Source of the DNA: Diphasiastrum complanatum
Lineage: Eukaryota; Streptophyta; Lycopodiopsida; Lycopodiales; Lycopodiaceae
NCBI GenBank assembly: GCA_029204225.1
Contig: CM055097.1
Location: 14,579,221-14,643,220 of the forward strand
DNA length: 64,000 nucleotides
Direction: 5' to 3'
Below the pieces are notes generated by a model. It did no database searches. It saw nothing but the letters and a program-made list of their open reading frames with translations, and was not told the origin of the DNA. Both the position numbers and the translations under genes were made by a program. This document shows positions 26,038 to 38,508 of this stretch, in pieces; position 1 is the first letter of the stretch, and each line of letters opens with the position of its first letter.

Positions 26038-29030
26038 GAGGCTTACACAGTTTCTACTTGACAGTACTGACTAGTATTCCTCTGCTCTCATACTCGGCTC
26101 TCAGTCTTCGTTCGTCTCGTCTTCTCATAGACCTCCTCGGTCTAAGGTGAGAGGTGCTCTTGGGTAGCTCTGGCTGAGCATCTTGGGGAATCGGCCAACA
26201 TCATCCCACCCCTAATGTGTTGCAGGACCCACTGCAACTCATATTGAATGATGTCGCTCTACTTTGTATTGACATTTTCGATTGTCACTTGGAAAAGCGT
26301 AGATCCTCGTTCGCTTGCATAAAACCGGTCTTTATCAAAAATTGTTTCCGCAACTTGCCGCAATGTAATCAACATATCTTATTGTTGCAAGTGGTTGACA
26401 TTCTCAAAATTGGAGAGCTCCCATCAGCTTCACGACTTACATGCTCGAGTGCTTTCCTCGCGTCTCTTTGTTTTATCACTTGTGGTTTCATCTTTGGTTT
26501 CTTGGCATATTCTAACTTTTGGGAGGTCTGTATTCTCCATTTACTTCTAGGTGTGTCCGTGGTTCTTCTCTCAGTTGAAGTTCCAATCTAAAAAAAAAAC
26601 CTTCGTTCTGCAGGTTGCACAAACTTCGATTATCAGTCTCAAGGGAATGGGCTCATCAAGAAATTAGTGGTAGGAACATATTTGGGTGGACGGTTGGGTA
26701 ACGGTAAGGAAACATGATGAAGGCTTGGTGAGTGGGTGAAGGAACTGATAGTTCTACAGTTGCAGTCTTGGACCCTGGCAATGTCGAGCTTTGACCACCA
26801 CTTGCTGGGTGAGGAGCTCGCTTTATTTGTAGGTTCACGGTTGTCTTCATCTTTTTTTTCTACAACTCTTTCTTTTGATCCATTGCTTTTGGATCTCTTT
26901 GGGCTTCATAAGAGGGGATTCAACTATCATTGCTCCAGAGAGTCTCTTTTGATCAAGATCGATCTAGCTCATCTGTTGCTTAAGTTTTGTCCTTTCCTCC
27001 TCAACTTCTTTGCTTAATTTCTTATGTCTTCTAGCTGCTTCGCCTGCTTCTTAGATCTTCTTTTGGCTGATCAACCATTGTAGGTGGTAGTTAGTCTCCA
27101 CAAGACATTTGCAATGATATTTTAGCCGCTTCGGTAAGACTATCAAAAACTGAAAATTTCTCAAAAGAACAATGAATTGATGATAAACAAACAGATGGAA
27201 GGTTGGGTGGTGGTGGTAGTGACAACGGTAGATGGTGTGGACGATAGGCATGATAATGGGCGCAGCAAGAGGCCAGTTGAATAAGGAGATTGATTTCCCA
27301 ATGCTTGTGTTTCCCTTTCTGAAGGATCTTCGCCGTGACTGGGATACTTCTTCTGATTGAGTCGCATTGGATTGCCCACCTGCTTGCTTAGCCTCGTCGT
27401 TATCGTCTTTGATTCATGACCTTGATGTTGCTGGCAATGTGGCTGCTCCAGTGGATCCAAGCAGATCCACTCTCTCCGCCCCCCCAAAAAAATCTGTTGG
27501 TGGGAATGTTGTTGCTGGTAACTGTTCATGCTCAAGATTGGATCAGCGTGTGGAACACGTAGTTGAAACACGTTGAACATGTGATTGGACTAAAGATTGA
27601 ACAAATTTTAACTAAATTTATTTTGATCTTGCTGTAGTTGACTCAAAAATGAATATGACGATGAGATGCAAGAATCAACTCTAACGTGATATGTACTTTG
27701 CAAATTTTCACTATGCTCAAAGATCGTAAACTCTGTGCAAGGTGAGCTGAATATGGATAGGTGAATGAAATGTGTTCTTGAGATCCTATGGAGGACTCTC
27801 GTGCAGTAGCTATTTCTCATGCAAAAATCAATCACACACTAGGAATGAAGAGGAACAAGGAGATAAATGAACTGTACAGAGAGTGAGGACTGTATAGCAC
27901 TTGTCGAACAAAACTTGCATTCATCAACATTGATAATTCACCTTGACAATTACAATATTCCATTTGTTTTGTAGAGTAATGAGGCTTACTCTGATATGCC
28001 TTTGTCAAAAACAAAGCAGGGTTGGTGACACTAAATCTACCATCGTTGATAGTAGATGTTGTAAGATATAGCTTAAGATGCAGTTATAGTTGAGGTACTA
28101 TGTACTGAGTACTTCTCTGAGCCAGAGATTCAGAACTGAATCTCGATGTGGATTTTCGATTGCTAGATTTATTGTGTATTGGTACGTTGGAAATCTTATC
28201 AGCATGTGGAAAGACAAATAGATTTGAGGTTGTAGAAGGGGAGAAAAACAGTCAATCCCTGTGGAGGTTGCTTTTGGTTGGACATTGTTGTAGATGACGG
28301 AATATCGGTTTCACTTTCTTCCTACAAGGACTCAATTCGGATTGGTGTCTTTTTGCATCATGGAGCTGGTGAATTGCGTGGTAATGTAGAAGTTTGCAAG
28401 AAACTTCTCGAGTGAGCAGCAGATTGAGCGGTTGGTTGTTATGGTGCTCGTGTGGTGTGGTGTGCTTGTGTAGTCATGAGAATCCTATCAAAAGTCATAA
28501 CTAACGTGTCGAGTAGGTAGGATCGTGTTGGGTTGTTTTGGGAAGTCTTTGAAACTGTGTTTTCTGACACAGTCGGGACACTCGGCATGGTACTTGGTCT
28601 TGACTGGACAATCAACCATGAAGTGGCCGGTTTCACCACAGATGAAACATCTGTTGTTCAATGGCTCTTGTATAACGGCATAGCTATCTTGTATGGCTAA
28701 TGGTTCTGGACTTTCAGGTGGATATTCATGATAAGTTAGAGAATGTCCAGATTGTGAGGGTTGTTCTTCATATATTTGGATGGCATGTGCTTGGATAGGC
28801 TGATATGAAGGACAAACATTCGTAGGATGCGTAGCCCGGCAGTGTGGGCACCATATTGGTTTTTGTCTATAAGGTACCTGTGCAGGGTTTGGCTGACCAT
28901 ACACACTTCTTTGGATAGACTTCAGGGTAGTTTAAAACTCATTGGTGGGTTCCTCCATCTGTAGTTGATGTTGCTTGTTAAGCAACTCCAACTAGGATTT
29001 CCAAATCTAATCATGGGTATCCTCGATCGG
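26038..29030 (-). repeat. Large direct repeat, left copy (Ty3 gag plus downstream non-coding)
   Basis: Matches 31423-34345 over nearly its whole length with scattered substitutions and small indels. Starts at GAGGCTTACACAGTTTC. On the minus strand it contains the gag C-terminus (28904-28488), then about 2.4 kb without pol motifs. About 100 bp at ~28452-28545 is missing from the other copy. Confidence 0.85.
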
Positions 29031-29887
29031 CTTCAACTCATGGACAAGAGCACGTGGTGCTCTCCTTTCTCTGGATTCATCAATATCTGATTCTTCATCT
29101 TCCTCCTTGATGGCATCAGTCATAGCTAGCTTTAGGCTCGTATATTCGTCATTGGATTTAAGCTCGCGTCTGATCAATCTTGGAAGGCCGACTAAAAACC
29201 AGATGATGAGCATCTGTTCAGAGGGCTGTTATTGTACTTGACTTTTGAGGCGTTTGAAATGCTCGATATAGTCTCGTACACGTTCATCTTTTGCCATTTT
29301 GACGTTACTTAATTTGACAAAAGGATTCTCGATCAAGCGAAAGGGCTTAAAACGCCTGATAAAGGACTCTTTCAAAATTGACCAGTCTATCTTATCTTCA
29401 CGACCAAGGTTGAAAAACCAATTACGTGCTTTAGCGATCCTGGTCATTGAAAACAATTGGACCATAGCATCGGGAGATGTGTCGCCATACACATCACATG
29501 CATTCTCAAAGATTTGCAAAAATCTTTGAGGGTCCGAACTACCGTCAAACTTGGGTAGATCTAGCTTGGGTGTTCTCTTCTCATGATGAGCACCGTGGAT
29601 AGCAAAAACGCCATTAAGGTGGAATATGGCCTGCGAGGGTTCAATACCATAAAATGGGCTCGTGCTCGTGAAGACTCGGCTCTATCAAGTTCTTGTCCCT
29701 CGAATGGATTTGCGGATGATCCATGTATATGGGCCCGCATTCGGTAGAACCTATGGCGTCTGATTTGTTCAGCTGTAGGGGACCTGATCTCGTATGGATA
29801 ATCTTTTGGAATTTCAAAATCGCAATTGATCCGGTTGAGAATTGACCTAATTGCCTCAGTCGAGATCTGATCGCATCCTTCAGTCAA
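28488..29887 (-). pseudogene. Ty3/gypsy gag (left copy)
   Basis: Right to left: N-terminus with EIPKDYPYEIRSPTAEQIRR at 29887-29780, a retrotransposon-gag domain at 29519-29229 (IFENACDVYGDTSPDAMVQL, RNWFFNLGREDKIDW, KDERVRDYIEHFKRL), an acidic stretch (KEEDEESDIDESRERRAPR), and a C-terminal region with an intact zinc knuckle CFICGETGHFMVDC followed by CPDCVRKHSFKD. Frameshifts near 29560, 29220 and 28990 split it. No protease or polymerase follows, so the parent may be a gag-only non-autonomous element. Confidence 0.8.
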
Positions 29888-30410
29888 GATCTAAACCAGA
29901 ACCTTTGGTTGAGATGCTAACGGAAGCCATCGATCGAAATTCTTACGGAAGCCATCGGTCGAGATGCCAACGGTAGCATTCGGTCGAGATGTCAATGAAA
30001 GCCTTCGATCAAGATCTAACACAAGGTCTTTGGTCGATATCTAACGCAAAGCCTACGGTCGAGATCTGACAAAAGTCTCCGGTCGAGATTCAAATGGAAT
30101 GCTCCGGTTGAGATCTGATTGGAATGCTCCGATAGAGATCTGATTGGAATGTTCCGGTTGAGATCTGAGTGAAGAGCTCCAGTCGAGATCTGACGCAAAG
30201 CCTCCTGTCGAAATCTGACGCAAAGCCTCCAATCAAGATCTGACACAAAGCCTTCGGTCGAGATCTCACAGAAGTCTCCGGTCGAGATTCAAATGGAATG
30301 CTCCGATTGAGATCTGCTTAGGATGCTCCGATTGAGATCTGACTAGAATGCTCCAGTTGAGATCTGATGAAGCGCTTCGGTTGAGATCTGATGAAGGGCT
30401 TCGGTAGGAG
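29885..30410 (-). repeat. 25-bp minisatellite before gag
   Basis: About 20 units of 24-25 bp with the core GGTCGAGATCTGACGCAAAG or close variants. On the minus strand one frame stays open for 76 codons through several units (DLDRRLCVRFR-like peptides). The last units run into the Gag N-terminus (DQISTEAIRSILNR), so the array lies in the leader or start of gag. Confidence 0.85.
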
Positions 30411-31422
30411 GATGTAGAAGGAGCTGAGGATGTGTGGAGGGTGGGTGCAGGTCGTTTTGATCTATGAACGGATCTGGAAATGTTTCAAATTGCTTGTATG
30501 GATCCGATCAAAGGTAGTGTTGCAGCATATAGCGTTTCAAAATGTGAGTGGTGCAAGCGACAACGGGTCAAATATTGACAGATCCTTTGCCTAGGAGGAT
30601 TTGTTTACTTCTTCTTTCTCTTACATCTTGTTCACCGAATTATTTTTGCCTGCTACCAGGCTTATTCATGATTTATAGATGTTTTCTTGTTATTACAACC
30701 AAGCATGCATGCCAAAAACGTTCAACCATCATATCAACATGCAAATTCGTTGAACAATGACTGAACTCCTACTCTAATGCTACAAAAATGAACTGAAATC
30801 AGATCCTAACACTACTATACTTGCATAAATCCACAAAAAAAGTCTAAGAATCAAGAAACCAACAGTCTTTTGATTCTTGGACATCCCAAGAACATCAAGA
30901 ATACGGTTGTAAGATAATATGCAGGAACTACACCACAAACCCAGTCTATTTAGTTTATCTGAATGCTGATTCCTACATTAATTCACAAACAATAAATGAA
31001 AACTAATCTACTCTAGGAAAGCATGAAATCTAATCCACTCTACGAACCACAACCACACACAAAGGAGAGAAGGGCAAGATCATGAATGCATTCACTCAAG
31101 AAACAAGCACGATCAAGGAGCTCAATGGATGCATCAAAACTCATGGAGGCTCTTCACATTTCAGCATGGAGTAAGTACATTTCACAAAAAACTCCTCTTC
31201 ACAAAGAGGGAGTCTCTTAAATAAGCAAGAGAGCTCCTTAGGTGGCATCCTAGTGGCACTTCCACATTACACAAATTACAAGTGGAATAATGCTCTCCAC
31301 TAGAGGTCACCATCAAAAGGTGGCTCACTCTATTTTCTTTAAGAGGGGTCTACTTGCATTTATTACTTTGCCTAGAAATACTAGTTCCTACATGGTGGTT
31401 TCCATGTTCCAGGATTCACCAT
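30411..31422. other. Unassigned spacer between repeat blocks
   Basis: No recognisable coding sequence. It may include the 5' part of the gag element. Confidence 0.35.
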
Positions 31423-34345
31423 GAGGCTTACACAGTTTCTACTTGACAGTACTGACTAGTATTCCTCGGCTCTTAGTCTTCGTTCATCTCGTCTTCTCAG
31501 AGACCTCCTTGGTCTAAGGTGAGAGGTGCTCTTGGGTAGCTCTGGCCGAGCATCTTGGGGATTCGTCAGAATCAGCCACCCCTAATGTGTTGCAGGACTC
31601 ATTGCAACTCATATTGAATGTTGTCGCTCTGCTTTGCATTGACATTTTCGATTGTCACTTGGAAAAGCGTAGATCCTCATTCGTTTGCATAAAACCAAGT
31701 GTTTAATGTTGCCAATCTTTATCAAAAACTGTTTTTGCAACTTGCTGCAATGTAATCAAAATATCTTATTGTTGCAAGTGGTTGACATTCTCAAAACTGG
31801 AGAGCTCCCACCAGCTTCACGACTTACATGCTCGAGTGCTTTCCTCACGTCTCTTTGTTTTATCACTTGTATCTATCATTGACGGTTTCATCTCTGGTTT
31901 CTTGGCAAATTCTAACTTATGGGAGGTCTGTATCCTCCATTTGCTTATGTGTGTTTTTCGTGGTTCTTCTCTCAGTTGAAGTTCCAGTCTCAAAAAAAAC
32001 TTTCATTTTGCAGGTTGCACAAACTTCGATTATCAGTCTCAAGGGAAATATGGGCTCATCAAAAAATTGGTGGTAGGAACAAATTTGGGTGGACGGTTTG
32101 GTAACGGTAAGAAAACATGATGAAGGCTTGGTGAGTGGGTGAAGGAACTGATAGCTCTATAGTTGCAGCCTTGGACCCTTGCCATGTCGAGCTTTGACCA
32201 CCACTTGTTGGGTGAGGAGTTCGCTTTATTTGCAGGTTCACGGTTGTCTTCATCTTTCTTTTTCTGCAACTCTTTCTTTTGATCCATTGCTTTTGGATCT
32301 CTTTGGGCCTCATAAGAGGGGATTCAATTATCATTGCTCTAGAGAGTCTCTTTTGATCAAGATCGATTTGACTCATCTGTTGCTTAGGTTTCGTCCTTTC
32401 CTCCTCAGCTTCTTTGCTTAATTTCTTATCTCTTCTAGTTGTTTCACATGCTTCTTAGATCATCTTTTGGCTGATCAACCATTATAGGTGGTAGTTAGTC
32501 TCTGCAAGACACTTGCAATGATCATTTACCCACTTTGGTAAGACTATCAAACACTGGAAATTTCTTAGGAGAACAGTGAACTGATAATAAACAAACAAAT
32601 GGGAGGAAGGGTGGTGGTGGTAGTGACAACGGTAGATGGCATGGACGATAGACATGAGAATGGGCGCAGAAGTATGGCAAGAGGCCGTTTGAACAAGGAG
32701 ACTGATTTCCCAATGCTTGTGTTTCCCTTTCTGAAGGATCTTTGTCGTGACTGAGATACTTCTTATGATTGAGTCACTTTGGATTGTCCATCTGCTTGCT
32801 TAGCCTCGTCGTTATCATCTTTGGTTTGTGACCTTGATGTTGCTGGCAATGTGGCTGCTCCAGTGGATCCAAGCAGATCCACTCTCTCCCCCCCCCCAAA
32901 AAAAAAAAATCTATTGGTGGGGATGTTGTTGCTGGTAACTGTTCATGCTCAAGATTGGATCGACGTGTGGAACACATAGTTGAAACACGTTGAATATGTG
33001 ACTGGACTAAAGATTGAACAAATTTTATTAAAATTTGTTTCGATCTTGTTGTAGTTGACTCAAAAATGAATATGACGATGAGATGTAGGAATCAACTCTA
33101 ACGTGATATGTACTTTGCAAATTTTCAGTATGCTCAAAGATCGTAAACTCTGTGCAAGGTGAGCTGAAGATGGATAGGTGAATGAAATGTGTTCTTGACG
33201 GAGGACTCTCGTGCAGTAGCTATTTCTCATGCAAAAATCAATCACACACTAGAAATGAAGAGGAACAAGGAAGTAAACGAATTGTACAGAGAGTGAGGAC
33301 TGTATAGCACTTGTCAACGAAAACTTGCATTCATCAACATTGATAATTAACCTTGACAATTGCAATATTTCATTTGTTTTGTAGAGTAATGAGACTTACT
33401 CTGATATGCCCTTGTCAAAAACAAAGCAGGGTTAGTGACACTAAATCTACCATCGTTGATAGATGATGTTGCAAGATATAGCTTAAGATGCAGTTATAGT
33501 TGAGGTACTATGTGCTGAGTACTTCTATGAGCCAGAGATTCAGAACCGAATCTCGATGTGAATTTCCAATTGCTATCTTTATTGTGTATTGGTACATTGG
33601 AAATCTTTTCAGCATGTGGAAAGACAAATAGATTTGAGGTTGTAGAAAGGGAGAAAAATTGTCAATTCCCTATGGAGGTTGCCTTTGGTTGGACATTGTA
33701 TCAGATGACGGAATATCGGTTTCACTTTCTTCCTACAAGGACTCAATTCAGATTGGTGTCTTTTTGCATTATGGAACTGGTGAATTGCGTGGTAATGTAG
33801 AAGTTTGCAAGAAACTTCTCGAGTGAGCAACAGATTGAGCGGTTGGTTGTTATGGAGCAATCTTTGAAACTGTGTTTTCTGACACAGTCAGGACACTCAG
33901 CGTGGTACTTGGTCTTGACTGGACAATCAACCATGAAGTGGCCGGTTTCACCACAGATGAAACATTTGTTGTTCAATGGCTCTTGTATAACGTCATAGCC
34001 ATCTTGTATGGTTAATGGTTCTGGACTTTCAGGTGGATATTCATGATAAGTCAAGGAATGTCCAGATTGTGAGGGTTGTTCTTCATATCTTTGGATGGCA
34101 TGTGTCTGGATAGGCTGATATGAAGGACAAACATCAGTAGGATGCCTAGCTCGACAGTGTGGGCACCATATTGGTTTTCGTCTATAAGGTACATGTGCAG
34201 CGTTTGGCTGACCAGACATACTTCTTTGGATAGACTTCAGGGTAGTTTGAAACTCATTGGTGAGTTCTTCACCTGTAGTTGATGTTGCTTGTTAAGCAAC
34301 TCCAACTGGGATTTCCAATGCTGATATTGGGTATCCTCGATACCA
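31423..34345 (-). repeat. Large direct repeat, right copy
   Basis: Second copy of the 26038-29030 block, same orientation, about 5.4 kb away. Begins at the same GAGGCTTACACAG word. The homology breaks at about 34345, within gag, where an inverted piece follows. Confidence 0.85.
33850..34219 (-). pseudogene. Ty3 gag C-terminus (right copy)
   Basis: Contains PIWCPHCRARHPTDVCPSYQ and the intact knuckle CFICGETGHFMVDC with CPDCVRKHSFKDC. Equivalent to 28904-28540 in the left copy. Confidence 0.8.
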
Positions 34346-34489
34346 ATAGAAAGCTCTTTTCATACTGAGTCTTCCCCTTGACTTCTTTAAAAACCCTAAA
34401 AAATCCAAAAACACCAAAACCCCTAAACAATTCAACATGAAAAAGACACAACAGTTTCCAATGGACCAGCATACAGATTCTGAAATCCC

Positions 34490-35285
34490 ATAAGATTATC
34501 CATACAAGATCAGGTCCCCTATAGCTGAATAAACTAGATGCCATAGGTTCTACCGAATGCGGGCCCAAATACATGGATCATCTGCAAATCCATTCGAGGG
34601 ACAAGAACTTGATAGAACCAAGTCTTCACAAGCACGAGCCCATTTTTATGGTGTTGAACCCTCACAGGCCAGAACCCATCTTAATGGCATTTTTGCTATC
34701 CACGTTGCTCATCATGAGAAGAGAACACCCAAGCTAAATCTACCCAAGTTTGACGGTAGTTCGAACCCTCAAAGATTTTTGCAAATCTTTGAGAATGCAT
34801 GTGATGTGTATGGCGAAACATCTCTCGATGCTATGGTCCAATTATTTTCAATAACCACGATCGCTAAAGCACGTGATTGGTTTTTCAACCTTGATCGTGA
34901 AGATAAGACAAACTGGTCAATTTTGAAAGAGTCCTTTATCAAGCGTTTTAAGCCCTTTCGCTTGATCAAAAATCCTTTTGTCAAATTAAGTAACATCAAA
35001 ATGGCAAAAGATGAACGTGTACGAGACTATATCGAGCATTTCAAATGCCTCAAAAGTCAAGTACAAGAACAACCCTCTGAAAAAATGCTCATCATCTAGT
35101 TTTTAGTCGGCCTTCCAAGATGGATCAGACGCGAGCTTAAATCCAATGATAAATATACGAGCCTTAGGTTTCTTTCTAGTAAAAGCTTCGTAAGGTGTCT
35201 TACCCTCCACGGACTTCGTAGGACACCGAGGAAGATGAAGGATCAGATGTTGATGAATCCAGAGAAATAAGAGCACCACGTGAGG
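34490..35285 (+). pseudogene. Ty3 gag N-terminal half, inverted
   Basis: A 180-residue open stretch (34557-35099) reads NPFEGQELDRTKSSQARAHF, NLPKFDGSSNPQRFLQIFEN and KDERVRDYIEHF, then FLVGLPRWIRRELKSNDKY in another frame and EDEGSDVDESREIRAPRE at ~35226-35282. It is the same gag as at 28488-29887 but runs plus, head-on against its own C-terminal half at 33850-34219. A 58-bp copia segment interrupts it at ~35167-35224. Confidence 0.82.
35167..35224 (-). other. Copia integrase filler inside gag
   Basis: On the minus strand this short piece reads RCPTKSVEGKTPYEAFTRKK, a signature of copia integrase. It replaces about 35 bp of gag (the part corresponding to KLAMTDAIKEE). Confidence 0.75.
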
Positions 35286-35660
35286 ATATAGCCTTCTGGT
35301 TGGATCCAATAAATGTCCTCCTCGATAACTTCGTTGAGGAATGTTGTTTGTACATCCATCTAGTGTAACTCAAGATCTGTTGCAGCATATGATAGTAGCA
35401 GTCGAATGGAAGTGTGCTTGACAACCAAACTAAAAGATTCGAAGTAGTTGATATTGGGAATTTGTGAACATCCCGTTGCCACAAGTCAAGTCTTCCTTCT
35501 GTCGATATTGTCGTCTGCTTTGTATTTGACCTTAAAAATCCATTTGCAGTTGATTACCTTTCTGCCTGTTGACAACTTAGTGACAGTCCATGCTTTTTCC
35601 ACAATGTTGAGTTCCTGCTTTGCTTTCAGTACATATAGTTGTGTTGTTGCAAGAGAGCCC
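35285..35660 (-). pseudogene. Ty1/copia reverse transcriptase fragment
   Basis: Minus strand: TKLSTGRKVINCKWIFKVKY, KADDNIDRRKT, SLVVKHTSIRLLLSYAATD, MDVQTTFLNEVIEEDIYW and IQPEGY. These are the N-terminal motifs of the copia RT domain (RVT_2). In-frame stops show decay. Both ends are truncated. Confidence 0.85.
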
Positions 35661-35842
35661 ATTCTACTGCACTAGGTGAGGATTTGCTTCCACAAAGAAA
35701 CAATTATTGCAGAGACATCTTTGTGAGCTATCTTTGTTCATTCTTCTAAAATCTCAGCTCAACTATAGTTCTAAGATAGATAGTTAGAGAAAGAGAGACA
35801 TCATACTAGAGCAACAACAACGATGGTTTTATTATACACGAC

Positions 35843-36010
35843 ATCTTCTCCCTGCAATTTCAAAAACACATCAATAATATTCTCATCCTCCTTTACATCT
35901 CCTTTGAGAACACCTTTGTTGCTCTCACGATGCTCTTTGATGAAGACCTAAATGATCTTGTCTAGCCACCACACCTATAGCTTGATTGCATATCTTATCG
36001 TCGATCGGAA
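35843..36010 (-). pseudogene. Possible cytochrome P450 fragment
   Basis: One frame reads FIKEHRESNKGVLKGDVKED followed by ENIIDVFLKLQ, resembling the F-G region of plant CYP71-clan P450s (EHR..KKG...ED..DVLL.LQ), with an in-frame stop just before it. The heme-binding loop and other P450 motifs are absent. Tentative. Confidence 0.35.
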
Positions 36011-36359
36011 CTCCATAGACTCAACATCCCATGATTTTCTTTCTCTATATTATTTTGGTCATGCAAACAAAAAAGCTTTTTGCTTGTGCTTATGGCTCGT
36101 GCATTGTTTGCTTGACTTTGTAAAAACTTTTTAATGGCAACACATGCATGTTAGTTTAGCCCTCAACAAAGGTTTCAGGCCTAAAAGTTAAGATAACCAC
36201 CACATAATATCCTTTAACGTTGACTTTTTTTAAAACTCCATTGACCGAACTCAACACACAACATGTCTAATGTCCAACCGAGCAACTAATAAGTTGCTGG
36301 ATATATACACATGGCTAACTAATTAAAAGAATGTTTAATCTATACTTTACAATTAGGGT

Positions 36360-36600
36360 AAGACACTACGTGTTGTTGGCAGTCGCCTTCGGACAGTATC
36401 TGATTCAGTTAGAGATTTTGTCCGGGCGTGATTCAATATACTTGTTGATTCGTCGATAGTCGGATTGTGGCCGATTGTTCGAGGATGGCCGAATAATTGA
36501 ATCTAGTCATATGGTCCGAGATGGTTGAACTGTCGAGGATGGCCAAATAATCAAAGATGACCGAATAGTCGAAGTTGTCCGAACAATCGAGAAAACAATG
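36360..36600. repeat. Degenerate short repeats with CCGAATAATCGA core
   Basis: Variants such as GGCCGAATAATTGAATC, GACCGAATAGTCGAAG and GTCCGAACAATCGAG recur roughly every 23 bp. Similar words occur in the probable copia LTR near 24890, so this may be a diverged LTR. Confidence 0.5.
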
Positions 36601-36899
36601 TTATTGATTCTTTTGTATTTATGCAGACTGTCAAAAAACAAGTGTATTTTTGTAGAGTATGCGACTATACAAGTATTTACAACAACAAGTGAATGGATCT
36701 AGATTAGTAGAAAGATAGGGATGGAGAAGATATAAATTTAACACTTTTCTCTGGTGGTGGCTTGAAATTATCGCTTTATTGGAGCCGATCTGGATTTGAA
36801 GGATTCATCTCTCTCTCATCTCATTTGTATATTTTGGAGTTGGAGCACTTGAACCTTTAATTGTTGATGGTCGTTTGATTTGGATTAGTCTCAATCATG

Positions 36900-37270
36900 C
36901 ATGTATATTGTCTGGCTTCTTTCATATTTTGATTGTTGCTTTGCATCTTCATTCTGGTTGTAAATAGTCTCTACATTGTGTTTTGCATCTTTGTACTGCT
37001 TTTAAGTTGTCTCTCATTTCTATTTTGCATTGTCATACCATTTTGCATCATCATACCGCTTTTCAACATTATATTAATTACTCTTGGTGCATCTTTATTA
37101 TTGTTTTAAATTAGTCTTTTAATTATGTTTTGCATCCATTTTTCTAATTTCAACGTTGTTCTGCATATTCATACAACTTTTCAATAGTATTATAGTACTC
37201 TTTTGCATCTTTACATTCTTTTGCATGTTTACCTTCTTTTGCATCTTTCAATACTCTGTTGCATTTTCAG
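36900..37270. repeat. Degenerate TTTTGCATC repeat region
   Basis: TTTTGCATC or TTTTGCATT appears about a dozen times, often spaced 25-40 bp and followed by TACC.CTTTT or ATTCTTTT. No coding potential is evident. Confidence 0.6.
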
Positions 37271-38175
37271 ACTTTTTCGTACTTGCATAAGTTTCAAGCA
37301 TGCGGGTATATTGGCAGACTTTTGGCATATTGTAATATTGTTTATCACCGGTTGCTCCATTGCAGGCTTGCTCTTATCGCATTTAGTCATCATTTGTCAT
37401 CCTTATGGTCTGAGTCACATATCATTTCACATCTTGCAATGTTTTGTTCATGTTTTAGTTGAGGTTCACTTTGTGCTTCACTAATTCTTCTAGACATGTG
37501 CATATGTTCTCTTTTTGTGTCGTGTATGTGAACATTGCCTTTGATATTGTTTGTAGTAGCCGTATATTGACTTATCTTTGTTTTATTTGCATTTTTGTGA
37601 CCGACAATTTATCTGGTGTTTTATTATTTGTCGAATCTCTTCTTTCACCTTCTCGGGACATCTTGACAGAGTTTGTGTATGATGCCTTAACCCTATCCCT
37701 CTCAAAGAGACTATGCGGTGTAGTGTGTCAAGTGCAATGTGTCCTTAGCCAAAAAAATCAATAGTTGTACATTTCATGAACAAGCATTATTACCGTATTG
37801 CTAGTGGCTTTAAGAGGCCAATTTGTGGAAAACCAACTTCAAAATTTTAAAAATCAATCTCAAGCTAGTACAATCAAAAGATACCAGCCTATCACACTTT
37901 TGGTTTGAAGTCTAAGAGAGTTGATGCTATGCCTTCAAAAGTAGCAGCAACTAAGTTGACCTTAGACACCCCAACGCACCTTTCTTTTTTACCAACTGCC
38001 TTTGTGCATATCGAAGATTTCTCAGCACAGTGGTGGAGCATGGTGCATAGCTCAGATCAAGAAGGATCAGATGTATTGTTTGATGACGGTCTGGAAGACT
38101 TCATTTTTCAAGAAGCTGAAGTAGACGATACGTTCCACATTTGCTTGCTCTTTCCATTTGTTATTGCAACAACTT
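37271..38175. other. Unassigned region with short open frames
   Basis: The frame at 37905-38180 (91 codons, plus) is acidic near its end (GSDVLFDDGLEDFIFQEAE) and matches no family I recognise. I do not call it a gene. Confidence 0.3.
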
Positions 38176-38345
38176 CATGAAGTATGTGACGCACTAGAAT
38201 TTCACCATGATGATACTTTTAAATTCTTGGGTCTGTTCTCTACAACAGAGGTTTGTTATTGAGACAAATTCATGAAGTACGTGAAGGCACCATAATTTCA
38301 CCATGATGATACTTTTAAATTCTTGGGTCTGTTCTCTACAACAAA
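38176..38345. repeat. Tandem duplication, unit about 89 bp
   Basis: TTCACCATGATGATACTTTT followed by AAATTCTTGGGTCTGTTCTC occurs twice, with CATGAAGTA(T/C)GTGA preceding each. Confidence 0.85.
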
Positions 38346-38508
38346 GACATTTTTCTGTGGAAACTTGAATCACAATAAATTCCTACTTTTAATTGATCAC
38401 ATGTTCACACTCTCTGCCAATACATTAATTTTTTGATTCAGTACAACAATTTCACTTTTTTTTTAGAGTATTTTTATTCTCTATAGTTCTACCTCATCTA
38501 CTATATTT

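Noticed and set aside
26217-27017. Plus-strand hydrophobic frames of 90-125 codons in the left repeat block
   Set aside because: The right repeat copy does not preserve the same frames, so they are not conserved coding sequence.
37203-37764. Plus-strand frames rich in Leu/His/Ile over the TTTTGCATC region
   Set aside because: Composition follows the degenerate repeat; overlapping frames show the same bias and no motif.
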